Part shown: in pieces, positions 6,560-13,487 of the stretch
Layout of the letters: every line of letters starts with the position of its first letter
Numbering within the stretch: position 1 is the first letter of the stretch
NCBI RefSeq assembly: GCF_937941905.1
Contig: NZ_CALDGS010000136.1
Coordinates: 1 to 25,544, forward strand
Source of the DNA: an uncultured Mycolicibacterium sp.
GTDB lineage: Bacteria > Actinomycetota > Actinomycetes > Mycobacteriales > Mycobacteriaceae
Reading direction: 5' to 3'
Length of the DNA stretch: 25,544 nt
Notes under the pieces: generated by a model
What the model was told of the DNA's origin: nothing
What the model saw: the letters and a program-made list of their open reading frames with translations, nothing else
The model's database searches: none
Made by a program: the position numbers and the translations under genes

Positions 6560-7453
6560 TCAGGCGGCCGCGCCGGGTTTGAGGTAGGTGACCAGGCTGC
6601 AGTCGATGCACTCGTCGATGAAGTAGTACTGGCATCCCCGCAGATAGCGCAGGTAGCGCTGGTAGGTCGCCTCGTCGGTGGCGGCGACGGCGGCCGCCTT
6701 GTTGGCCTCGAGGCGATCGGCCCAGATGCCGAGCGTCTTGATGTAGTGGGTGCGCAGCGACATCGTCCCGCCCACCACGAACCCGGCCCGCTCGCCGTGT
6801 TCCACCATCATCTCCGTGGTCGGGATCCGCCCGCCCGGGAAGATCTCGGTGATCATGAACTTGATGAACCGGGCCAGCTCGAACGTCAGCCGCTTGCCGC
6901 GGGCGCGCAGGTTGTCCGGGTGGTAGCCGACGCTGCTCTGGATCGTCATCCGGCCGTCGTCGGGCAGGATCTCGTAGCAGGTCCGGAAGAAGTCGTCGTA
7001 GCGCTCGAAGCCGAAGTGCTCGAACGCCTCGATGCTGACGATCCGGTCCACCGGTTCGCGGAACTGCTCCCAACCGGCCAGCAGCACCCGCCAGGACCGG
7101 TCGGTGTCCAGGCCGTCGAGCAGGCGCTGACAGTAGGCCTGCTGGTTGCGCGACAGCGTCAGGCCGACGACGTTCACGTCGTAGTGCTCGATCGCCCGGC
7201 GCAGCGCCACGCCCCAGCCGCAGCCGATATCGAGCAGCGTCATCCCCGGGCGCAGGTCGAGCTTGTCCAGATGCAGATCGACGTTGGCCAGCTGCGCCTC
7301 GGAGAGCGAGACGTCGGGTCCGGTGAAGTAGGCGCAGCTGTACTTGCGGGTGGGGTCCTGGAACGCCCCGAAGAAGTCGTCGGACAGGTCGTAGTGTGCC
7401 TGGATGTCCTCGAAGTTCGGTCGCAGCTCCGGTGCGGTGATCGTGCTGGACAT
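6560..7453 (-). CDS. mmaA4: Hydroxymycolate synthase MmaA4 (SAM-dependent mycolate methyltransferase)
   Basis: MmaA4 adds a methyl group to a meromycolate double bond and hydrates it to hydroxymycolate, the precursor of keto- and methoxymycolates. The 297-residue protein shows the cyclopropane synthase fold: the N-terminal FEDIQAHYDLSDDFF, KYSCAYF near 37-43, SAM-binding LLDIGCGWG (73-81), the EAFEHFG active-site stretch and FIKFMITEIFPGGRIP. The C-terminal DCSLVTYLKPGAAA is the same as the MmaA4 ending I recall from M. tuberculosis and unlike the QFTLAK ending of MmaA2 and MmaA3. The ATG at 7453 has GAGGGGA unusually close upstream. It lies 155 bp after the mmaA2-like gene. Confidence 0.92.
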   Translation of the reverse strand: MSSTITAPELRPNFEDIQAHYDLSDDFFGAFQDPTRKYSCAYFTGPDVSLSEAQLANVDLHLDKLDLRPGMTLLDIGCGWGVALRRAIEHYDVNVVGLTLSRNQQAYCQRLLDGLDTDRSWRVLLAGWEQFREPVDRIVSIEAFEHFGFERYDDFFRTCYEILPDDGRMTIQSSVGYHPDNLRARGKRLTFELARFIKFMITEIFPGGRIPTTEMMVEHGERAGFVVGGTMSLRTHYIKTLGIWADRLEANKAAAVAATDEATYQRYLRYLRGCQYYFIDECIDCSLVTYLKPGAAA

Positions 7454-7520
7454 TCCCCTCGTCAGCCTTCCGTGCAGTCCTGCGTGACGGTTACCTCGCC
7501 GGTTGTGTCCTGTGATGTGC

Positions 7521-7526
7521 ACCATA
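7521..7526 (-). promoter_or_regulatory. Candidate -10 element for mmaA4
   Basis: The minus strand reads TATGGT (TANNNT type) about 68 nt upstream of the mmaA4 start. It adjoins a near-palindrome CCGAATTCCGG (7527-7537). No good -35 is seen. Confidence 0.35.
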
Positions 7527-7607
7527 CCGAATTCCGGTGGCGCGCTGGGGCATCCGCGCGGTACCGGCGCGGGTGGCGGGCGGGCGGATCGCCCGCGGGC
7601 CGGCCGC

Positions 7608-8495
7608 TCAGCCGCCGCGGGGCTGCTTCGCCAGCGTGAACTGGTTGACGTCGATGTAGCCGACCCGGAACGCGTCGGCACAGCCGGTGAGGTAGCGCAG
7701 GTAGCGCTCGTAGACCTCTTCGGACTGGATCGCGATCGCCTCCGCACGGCGGTCCTGCAGGGCGGCGGCCCAGCAGTCGAGGGTGCGCGCGTAGTGCGGT
7801 TGCAGCGACTGGCGGCGGGTGAGCCGGAAGCCGGCCCGGGCGGAATGCTCCTCGACCTTCTCGATCGACGGGATCCGCCCGCCCGGGAAGATCTCGGTGA
7901 CGATGAACTTGATGAACCGGGCCACCCCGAAGGTCAGCGGTATCCCGCGCTCGGCGAGCTGGGGGACGGTCAGCCCGGTGATGGTGTGCAGCAGCATCAC
8001 CCCGTCGTCGGGCAGCAGGCGGTAGGCGGTGGTGAAGAAATCGTCGTAGCGGTCGAATCCGAAATGCTCGAACGCCCCGATCGAGACGATCCGGTCGACC
8101 GGTTCGTCGAATTCCTCCCAGCCTTTCAGATAAACGCGCCGACTGCGCGGACTATTTGACGTTGCAAGAATTTGCTCGACATACGCCTGCTGATTCTCGC
8201 TGAGGGTCAGCCCGATGACGTTGACGTCGTAGTGCTCGAGCGCGCGCATCATCGTCGACCCCCAGCCGCAGCCGATGTCGAGCAGGGTCATCCCCGGCCG
8301 CAGCCCGAGCTTGCCCAGCGCAAGATCGATCTTGGCGAGCTGCGCCTCTTCGAGCGTCATGTCGTCCCGCTCGAAGTAGGCGCAGCTGTAGGTGCGGGAC
8401 GGGTCGAGCCAGAGTCGGAAGAACTCGTCCGACAGGTCGTAGTGGGCCTGCACCTCTTCGAAGTGCGGGGTGAGCTTTCGATCGGATCGGGCCAT
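7608..8495 (-). CDS. mmaA2: Mycolic acid cyclopropane synthase / methyltransferase, MmaA2-like
   Basis: This is a SAM-dependent enzyme that modifies meromycolate double bonds, probably forming cyclopropanes. The 295-residue protein has LTPHFEEVQAHYDLSDEFF, TYSCAYFERDDMTLEEAQLAK, SAM-binding LLDIGCGWG (71-79), GAFEHFG and FIKFIVTEIFPGGRIP. TRRQSLQPHYARTLD and the YIDVNQFTLAK ending match MmaA2 better than MmaA1, MmaA3 or CmaA2 from memory. I took ATG at 8495 (MARSDRK), which follows GGAAAGG at 7 nt; a frame from 8543 would add 16 residues. A patch around 8125-8190 is lower in GC than the rest. The exact position modified cannot be read from sequence. Confidence 0.85.
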   Translation of the reverse strand: MARSDRKLTPHFEEVQAHYDLSDEFFRLWLDPSRTYSCAYFERDDMTLEEAQLAKIDLALGKLGLRPGMTLLDIGCGWGSTMMRALEHYDVNVIGLTLSENQQAYVEQILATSNSPRSRRVYLKGWEEFDEPVDRIVSIGAFEHFGFDRYDDFFTTAYRLLPDDGVMLLHTITGLTVPQLAERGIPLTFGVARFIKFIVTEIFPGGRIPSIEKVEEHSARAGFRLTRRQSLQPHYARTLDCWAAALQDRRAEAIAIQSEEVYERYLRYLTGCADAFRVGYIDVNQFTLAKQPRGG

Positions 8496-8588
8496 AGGCA
8501 CGCCTTTCCGGCCTTCCGGATTTGCCGGTGACGCCGTTGGCACCGTTGTAAAGCCGCTGCGGACGCCTCCGATGGTAGACCCGTTCCG

Positions 8589-8601
8589 GCCCCAATGGGG
8601 C
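8589..8601. promoter_or_regulatory. Short palindrome between lipG and mmaA2-like gene
   Basis: GCCCCA-A-TGGGGC is a perfect 6-1-6 palindrome. Its one-base centre is too tight for an RNA hairpin, so a protein-binding site upstream of the mmaA2-like gene is more plausible. The minus strand also has a possible -10 TACCAT at 8577-8572. Confidence 0.35.
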
Positions 8602-8630
8602 GGATATTGAATTGTCGTTGCTGTAAATGC

Positions 8631-9536
8631 TCAGGTCGCCGCCGAGAAATTGTTCTTCAACTCGGCGAGCACCTCGTCCCAGATCTGCTCGGGCAGCTCG
8701 TGGCCCATCCCCTCGATGAGCACCAGTCGGGCGTGCGGGATCGCCTTGGCCACCGCCTTGCCCCCGGTGGGGCGCATCAGCTTGTCGGCCGTGCCGTGGA
8801 TGACCAGCGTCGGCGCCGTGGTCATCCGGTTGTAGCGTTTGAGGCTGCCGCTGGCCAGGATCGCGTCGAACTGGCGCGCGATGCCCACCGGGTAGTAGCA
8901 GCGGTCGTAGCTCTCCGCGGCGTCGGCCCGGATGATCTCCTCCGGTGTCGGATAGGCCGGGCTGCCGTTGATGCGGTACAGCCGCACCGCGTTCTCGATG
9001 ATCGCCTCCCGCGAGGCGTTGTCCGGCGGCCCGGAGATGATCGACCAGAGCTGGCGCACCCCGGGCGGGGGCAGGAAGGCCTGGTTGTTGCTGGAGAACA
9101 TCACCGACAGGCTGCGGGTGCGGTCGGCGTAGCGGCCGGCCACGATCTGGGCGATCATGCCGCCCATCGAGCCGCCGACGACGTGGGCCCGATCGATGCC
9201 GAGGTGGTCGAGCACGGTGACCGCGTCGTCGGCCATGTCCTCCAGGGTGTAGACGCCGGGGCTGGGCAGCCCCAGGTACATGCGCATCAGGCGCAGCGGC
9301 AGCGGGGTGCGGACCCGACGCCCGTCGAATTTCGTGGACAACCCGACGTCCCGGTTGTCGAAGCGGATGACCCGCATGCCCAGGTTCACGATCTTCTCGC
9401 AGAACCGCTTGCGCCAGACCGTGAGCTGGGCACCCAGGCCCATGATCAGCAGCACCGCCGGGTCGTCAGGGTTACCGATGTCTTCGTAGTAGATCTCGAT
9501 ATCGCCAGACTTGGCCGTACCGGTGCGGACCTCCAC
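8631..9536 (-). CDS. lipG: Alpha/beta hydrolase, LipG family
   Basis: This is a serine esterase or lipase-type hydrolase of 301 residues with the alpha/beta-hydrolase fold. The visible triad is Ser123 in the nucleophile elbow GGSMGG, Asp251 in HGTADKL and His279 in GMGHELP. The oxyanion-hole segment LIMGLGAQ lies near 30-37 and RFDNRDVGLS near 58-67. No signal peptide is seen. Position next to mmaA genes matches lipG of M. tuberculosis. The GTG start at 9536 shares its first base with the TAG stop of the upstream ABC1-kinase gene, so translation is probably coupled. The natural substrate is unknown. Confidence 0.9.
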   Translation of the reverse strand: MEVRTGTAKSGDIEIYYEDIGNPDDPAVLLIMGLGAQLTVWRKRFCEKIVNLGMRVIRFDNRDVGLSTKFDGRRVRTPLPLRLMRMYLGLPSPGVYTLEDMADDAVTVLDHLGIDRAHVVGGSMGGMIAQIVAGRYADRTRSLSVMFSSNNQAFLPPPGVRQLWSIISGPPDNASREAIIENAVRLYRINGSPAYPTPEEIIRADAAESYDRCYYPVGIARQFDAILASGSLKRYNRMTTAPTLVIHGTADKLMRPTGGKAVAKAIPHARLVLIEGMGHELPEQIWDEVLAELKNNFSAAT

Positions 9537-10882
9537 TACGTGTCGAGCTCCTCGTTGTGTTCTCGGCTGACCTCCACCATGAAGTTGGCGAAGTAACCGG
9601 TCAGCTGTGGGTCGTTCATCATCTGCCAGTTGGGCGCGAGCAACTTCATGTACCGCTCGACGTACAGGAACTGCTTGCCGATCAGCACGAGTTCTCGCGG
9701 CAGCTTCACATCGTAGGCATCCGCGAGCGCGGAGAGCTGCCGGCCGATCTCGGCGTAGCTCATCTCACCGAGCGTCTTCATGGTGAGCGGCGTGGCGAAC
9801 TGCTCGAGATCCTTGGCGGCCTGCCCCTCGGGCTTGGTGTTGCCCACCGCGCCCATCAGCACCACGATCTTGCCCGCCGCGGCGTGGTCCTTCTTGACCA
9901 GCAGTGCGTAGACGAGCTCGCGCAGCAGCCAGCGGGTGCGCGGGTCGATCCGGCCCATGATGCCGAAGTCGAAGAAGACGATCTTGCCGTCGTCGTCGAC
10001 GTAGAGGTTGCCGGCGTGCAGGTCGCCGTGGAACAGGCCGTGCCGCAGCCCGCCCTCGAAGACGCTGAACAGCAGCGCCTTGACCAGCTCGGTGCCGTCG
10101 AAGCCCTTCTTGCGCAGGGTGGCCACGTCGTCGATGCGGGTGCCCTCGACGCGCTCCATGGTCAGCACCCGCTCGCTGGTCAGGTCCCAGTACACCTGGG
10201 GCACCCGGATGTTGCGGCCCAGCGGGGAGGCGTGCATGTGGGACACCCAGGCGTCCATCGACTGCGCCTCCAGCCGGAAGTCGAGCTCCTCGGCCAGGTT
10301 GTCGGCGAAGTCGGCGACCACGTCCTGGGCGGACAGCCGCTGCCCCAGCTTGGCCAGCTCCACGATGCGCGCCCCGCGCTTGAGGATCTGCAGGTCGGCG
10401 GCCACCCGGCGGCGGATGCCCGGCCGCTGGATCTTGACCACCACCCGCTCACCGGAGTGCAGCGTGGCGTTGTGCACCTGGGCGATCGAGGCGCTGGCGA
10501 ACGGCTGCTCGTCGAATTCCTTGAACAGCTTGCCCGGCTCGTCGCCGAGCTCCTCGACGAGCAGCTTGTGCACCGCTTTGGGATCGGCCGGCGGCACCCG
10601 GTCCAGCAGGCTGCGGAACTCGCGGCTCAGCGGCTCCCCGAACGCCCCCGGGCTGGAGGCGATGATCTGACCGAACTTCACGTAGGTGGGGCCCAGGTCG
10701 GCGAACGTCCTGGGCATCTCCTTGAGGATCTTCTGCTGCAGCGAGCCGCGACTGCCCAGCTTGGTCACGACGCGGGCGCCGGTGCGGGCCAGTTGCCAGC
10801 CCGTCGCGCCGATGCGGGCGGCCTCGACCGGCAACGGAACCCGGTCGAGCTTCGCGACCTCGCGCTGCTTCGTCGTCGTCAT
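9536..10882 (-). CDS. ABC1/UbiB-family atypical kinase
   Basis: This 448-residue protein belongs to the ADCK/UbiB protein-kinase-like family, which has ATPase activity and in other organisms supports quinone or isoprenoid lipid biology. Family marks are KFGQ (69-72), the Ala-rich nucleotide loop ASIAQVH (131-137), Lys150 in VVVKIQRPG and the ExD motif near 199-201. HGDLHAGN (285-292) is the catalytic loop and DFG (305-307) binds metal. The N-terminal region is amphipathic and may lie against the membrane. The ATG at 10882 has no strong ribosome binding site. A weak GACACT (10895-10890) lies 7 nt before the start, so the mRNA may be nearly leaderless. It overlaps lipG by one base. Confidence 0.9.
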   Translation of the reverse strand: MTTTKQREVAKLDRVPLPVEAARIGATGWQLARTGARVVTKLGSRGSLQQKILKEMPRTFADLGPTYVKFGQIIASSPGAFGEPLSREFRSLLDRVPPADPKAVHKLLVEELGDEPGKLFKEFDEQPFASASIAQVHNATLHSGERVVVKIQRPGIRRRVAADLQILKRGARIVELAKLGQRLSAQDVVADFADNLAEELDFRLEAQSMDAWVSHMHASPLGRNIRVPQVYWDLTSERVLTMERVEGTRIDDVATLRKKGFDGTELVKALLFSVFEGGLRHGLFHGDLHAGNLYVDDDGKIVFFDFGIMGRIDPRTRWLLRELVYALLVKKDHAAAGKIVVLMGAVGNTKPEGQAAKDLEQFATPLTMKTLGEMSYAEIGRQLSALADAYDVKLPRELVLIGKQFLYVERYMKLLAPNWQMMNDPQLTGYFANFMVEVSREHNEELDT

Positions 10883-10934
10883 ACCGGCCAGTGTCTCAAA
10901 ACCGCGCCGCCTCGCCGAACCGCAGTGCAGCGGG

Positions 10935-11930
10935 TCACAGAGCGAATTCCCGCTCCACCTCGGCGCGGGTCAGTTCCGGGTCGGTACCCGGCACGTACGT
11001 CGGCATGGTGTGCGGCACGGTGGTGCCGCCGGCAACGCGGGCCCGGGCCTGCCGGATCTCCGGCATCTCGCCCTGGGCCACGTGCATGCCGTTGAGCACC
11101 GCCCACACCACCGCCCGGCGCGCCGTGCGCTCGACGATGTTGGGGTCCTTGTGCTGGATGAGCTGTTTGGCCCACTTCGGCATGGTGTCGCGGATGGCCC
11201 AGTTCACCGCGGCCTGGTGCGGCGGCAGCTCCGGGCCGGTGGCCATCGCCGCGCCGTGCGTGAGCGCCAGCCGCGGCAGCCAGGCCTGCAGGCACTCGGC
11301 CACCTCGGCCTTGGTCTCCGGCAGGTCGGTGCCGCCCAGCGCGATGCCCACCCGGGTGAACTCCCGGTAGTACCGCTCGAGGTGCCGGCCGCGCAGCGGA
11401 TTCGGGTGGTACAGCTCGTGCGCGGTGGCCAGCCCCCACACCACGGTGGCGTAGTTCCAGCGCAGCCAGTCCGGGTCGTCGGCGTCGTAGCGGGCGCCGT
11501 CGGGGCGGGTGCCCTTGACGGTGTGGTGCATGGCCCGCACGGTGCGGGCCAGCCGCTCGGCGGTCTCGGTGCTGCCGAACGCGGTGCCGATGAAGAACGC
11601 GATCGAGTGCCCCAGCCGCACCAGCGCGCCCTTCGGGTCGACCTCGGGCCGGCCGACCCCGTTCTCGTCGCGCTTGACCAGCCGGGAGTGGTGCAGCCCC
11701 ATCCAGTAGATGGACGGGTCCAGCCGCTCCATGAACGCCGCGCACTGCAGGCCGAACACCAGCGTCGGCAGGTGGGCGTGCACGTACCAGACCGCGCTGT
11801 CCGGGCCGAACCAGCCGGGGTCGCCGGCGGGGGCGGCGAACTCCATCCCGCGGAAGAAGTTGCGGCGGACGTCCTTGTCGAACCGGTGGTTGAGGAACTC
11901 CCCGACGAGCTGGTGCGGCAGCGGGATCAC
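10935..11930 (-). CDS. MpaB/DUF2236-family (rubber-oxygenase-like) oxygenase
   Basis: This 331-residue protein resembles the DUF2236/MpaB family, whose characterised relatives include haem-containing latex-clearing and MpaB-type oxygenases. Supporting motifs are RAMHHTVKGT near residue 131, which carries candidate haem-ligand histidines, and LRWNYATVVWGLATAHELYH near 155-174 with conserved Arg, Trp and His. No secretion signal is seen. The GTG start at 11930-11928 follows AAAGGGGG. It is transcribed away from the TetR gene across a 90-bp gap holding two palindromic operators, so the TetR protein very likely controls it. The substrate is unknown; mycobacteria carry several paralogues. Confidence 0.82.
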   Translation of the reverse strand: MIPLPHQLVGEFLNHRFDKDVRRNFFRGMEFAAPAGDPGWFGPDSAVWYVHAHLPTLVFGLQCAAFMERLDPSIYWMGLHHSRLVKRDENGVGRPEVDPKGALVRLGHSIAFFIGTAFGSTETAERLARTVRAMHHTVKGTRPDGARYDADDPDWLRWNYATVVWGLATAHELYHPNPLRGRHLERYYREFTRVGIALGGTDLPETKAEVAECLQAWLPRLALTHGAAMATGPELPPHQAAVNWAIRDTMPKWAKQLIQHKDPNIVERTARRAVVWAVLNGMHVAQGEMPEIRQARARVAGGTTVPHTMPTYVPGTDPELTRAEVEREFAL

Positions 11931-11941
11931 GGCGCCCCCTT

Positions 11942-11992
11942 TCTGGTGACGGTTGTGACCAGACTAACGTTCTGGCGACAGCCGTGACCAGA
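11942..11992. promoter_or_regulatory. Duplicated TetR-type operator in the divergent promoter region
   Basis: Two 22-bp imperfect palindromes occur at 11942-11963 (TCTGGTGAC, 4-bp centre, GTGACCAGA) and 11971-11992 (TCTGGCGAC, 4-bp centre, GTGACCAGA), with 29 bp between their starts. They lie between the oxygenase and tetR genes. The second overlaps the predicted tetR -35 region. A TAGTCT (11966-11961) on the minus strand could be the oxygenase -10, overlapping the end of the first palindrome. Confidence 0.75.
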
Positions 11993-12008
11993 TTTTCGCG
12001 GCGGGTCC

Positions 12009-12014
12009 TACGCT
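12009..12014 (+). promoter_or_regulatory. -10 element of tetR, leaderless geometry
   Basis: TACGCT ends 6 nt before the GTG start of tetR at 12021, so transcription would begin at or near the first base of the start codon. No ribosome binding site is seen, which fits a leaderless mRNA. Confidence 0.6.
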
Positions 12015-12020
12015 GGACGG

Positions 12021-12659
12021 GTGACCAGTCCGACCCGCTGGGCCGGGGTGCCCCTGACCGACCGCCGCGCCTCGCGGCGCGCCCGGCTGATCGAGGCCGC
12101 CTTCCGGCTGTTCGGGGAGGGCGGCGAGGCCGCGGTCTCGGTGCGGTCGGTCTGCCGGGAGTGCGGCTACAACACCCGCTACTTCTACGAGAGCTTCACC
12201 GACACCGACGACCTGCTCGGCGCGGTCTACGACGAGGTGAGCGCCCAGCTGGCCGCCGCCGTCGACGCGGCCATGGCGGCCGCCGGGCCGTCGCTGGCCG
12301 AGCGCACCCGGGCCGGCATCACCGCCGTCCTCGGCTTCAGCTCCGCCGACCCGCGCCGGGGCCGGATCCTGTTCACCGACGCGCGCGCCAACCCGGTGCT
12401 GGCCGCCCGCCGCGCGGCCACCCAGGACCTGCTGCGCGAGGCCGTGCTGTTCGAGGGCTGGCGGCTGCACCCGGACACCGATCCGGTGGCCGCCCAGGTC
12501 GGTGCGGCGCTCTACACCGGGGCGATGGCCGAGCTCGCCCAGCAGTGGCTGGCCGGCCATCTCGGCGACGATCTGGAGCGGGTGGTCGACTGGGCGCTGA
12601 AGTTCGTGCTGCGCTCCTCCCGCGACCTTTCCCGTGAGCTTCCCCGCGAGCAGACGTGA
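12021..12659 (+). CDS. TetR-family transcriptional regulator
   Basis: This 212-residue regulator has an N-terminal DNA-binding domain at about 16-62. Its first helix runs through RARLIEAAFRLFGEGG, and the recognition helix region includes VRSVCRECGYNTRYFYESF. A helical ligand-binding and dimer domain follows. The GTG at 12021 is chosen because it precedes the domain and fits the -10 spacing. It is divergent from the MpaB-like gene and most likely represses that gene and itself through the paired palindromes. The last residues (LPREQT) and the stop codon lie inside repeat copy A. The inducer is unknown. Confidence 0.9.
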   Translation: MTSPTRWAGVPLTDRRASRRARLIEAAFRLFGEGGEAAVSVRSVCRECGYNTRYFYESFTDTDDLLGAVYDEVSAQLAAAVDAAMAAAGPSLAERTRAGITAVLGFSSADPRRGRILFTDARANPVLAARRAATQDLLREAVLFEGWRLHPDTDPVAAQVGAALYTGAMAELAQQWLAGHLGDDLERVVDWALKFVLRSSRDLSRELPREQT

Positions 12660-12709
12660 AATCCCCCGCGGCGGGCCGGAATCGGGGGTGGACGCGGCCG
12701 CTCGCCGGG
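12643..12709. repeat. Short inverted-repeat element, copy A
   Basis: The left arm (12643-12668) runs from CCCGCGAGCAGACGTGA to CCCCCG. The right arm (12683-12709) begins CGGGGGTGG and ends GCTCGCCGGG. The inner CCCCCG/CGGGGG arms form a 6-bp stem with a 14-nt loop and could act as a terminator between convergent tetR and the dinB-like gene. The left arm overlaps the tetR 3' end. Confidence 0.8.
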
Positions 12710-12716
12710 CGGACCG

Positions 12717-13313
12717 CTACCCGCGGGGCCGCCAGGGCTTGAGCCAGTCCGTCTCCGGCCACCCCTCGGCGGCCGCGATGAGCTCGTACATCGTCGCGCC
12801 GTCGATGCTCTCGCGGATGATGTCGGCGTGCCCGGCGTGCCGGGCCAGCTCGCCGATGAGGTGGTGGAACACCCAGCGCACCGACCAGTGCTCGACGTCG
12901 CGCGGGAACCACGGCACCTCGTGCGGCACCGGTACCGGGGTGTCGAGGTCCAGCTCGTCGAGCAGCCGCAGCGTCTCGGCGTTCTGCCGTTCGAGCGCCG
13001 CCAACAGCTCGGCGAGCGTCTCGTCGGCGCGCATCACGTACTCGTCGCGGTAGGCGGCCATGATCTCCTCCCGCGGCCGCGGGTCCGGCGGCGGGAAGTC
13101 CGGGGCGTGACGGGCCCGCTCCATCCAGCCGCGCTGCACCCCGGCGGCGTGTTTGACCAGCCCGCCGATCGACAGCGCGCTGGTGGTCGGGGTGGCGCGG
13201 GCCTGCTCGTCGGTCAGGCCGTGGGCCACCGCGAAGAAAGCGCGCTGCTGCATGTCGAGGTACTCGCGCAGGGCGCTGCGCTCGTCGGCGACGGGTGCGG
13301 CGAGAGCCGGCAT
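12717..13313 (-). CDS. DinB-like / DUF664 family protein
   Basis: This 198-residue four-helix-bundle protein is of the DinB/DUF664 type. Such proteins are putative metal-binding enzymes, some relatives being thiol-dependent transferases or hydrolases. Candidate metal ligands are His55 in GLVKHAAGVQRGWM and the cluster His150/His151, His159 and His162 in VFHHLIGELARHAGHADIIRE. I chose the ATG at 13313 because AAAGGGGG lies just upstream and the product then has family length; the frame continues much further upstream but is clearly noncoding there. It is divergent from the HTH regulator, with a perfect palindrome in its promoter. The reaction is unknown. Confidence 0.85.
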   Translation of the reverse strand: MPALAAPVADERSALREYLDMQQRAFFAVAHGLTDEQARATPTTSALSIGGLVKHAAGVQRGWMERARHAPDFPPPDPRPREEIMAAYRDEYVMRADETLAELLAALERQNAETLRLLDELDLDTPVPVPHEVPWFPRDVEHWSVRWVFHHLIGELARHAGHADIIRESIDGATMYELIAAAEGWPETDWLKPWRPRG

Positions 13314-13352
13314 GTTCGTCCCCCTTTCGTGTCGACCACTGGAAGCCTGGCA

Positions 13353-13380
13353 CGGATAGCGGACAGAATCTGTCCTTGAA
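13353..13380 (-). promoter_or_regulatory. dinB-like gene promoter with perfect operator palindrome
   Basis: GGACAGA-A-TCTGTCC (13361-13375) is a perfect 7-1-7 palindrome. On the minus strand it lies between a possible -35 TTCAAG (13380-13375) and -10 TATCCG (13358-13353), spaced 16 bp. A regulator bound here would control the dinB-like gene; the divergent HTH protein is the obvious candidate. Confidence 0.65.
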
Positions 13381-13384
13381 CTTC

Positions 13385-13450
13385 CCCGCGGGCAGACATC
13401 ACCACCCCCGGTTCGGCGGCGTTTCGGGGGTGTCCGTGACTGCTCGCGGG
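13385..13450. repeat. Short inverted-repeat element, copy B
   Basis: This is the most symmetrical copy. The left arm 13385-13410 (CCCGCGGGCAG to CCCCCG) matches the reverse complement of the right arm 13425-13450 (CGGGGG to CTGCTCGCGGG) at 20 of 26 positions, with a 14-nt centre. It lies in the divergent dinB-regulator gap, upstream of the regulator. Confidence 0.8.
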
Positions 13451-13487
13451 CGAGGCGGGAAACAGGGGCGTCGAGGGGAGCCCGGCG

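Noticed and set aside
8125..8190. Lower-GC patch inside the mmaA2-like gene as evidence of gene conversion
   Set aside because: The patch is short, the protein is continuous and conserved there, and composition alone is not enough.
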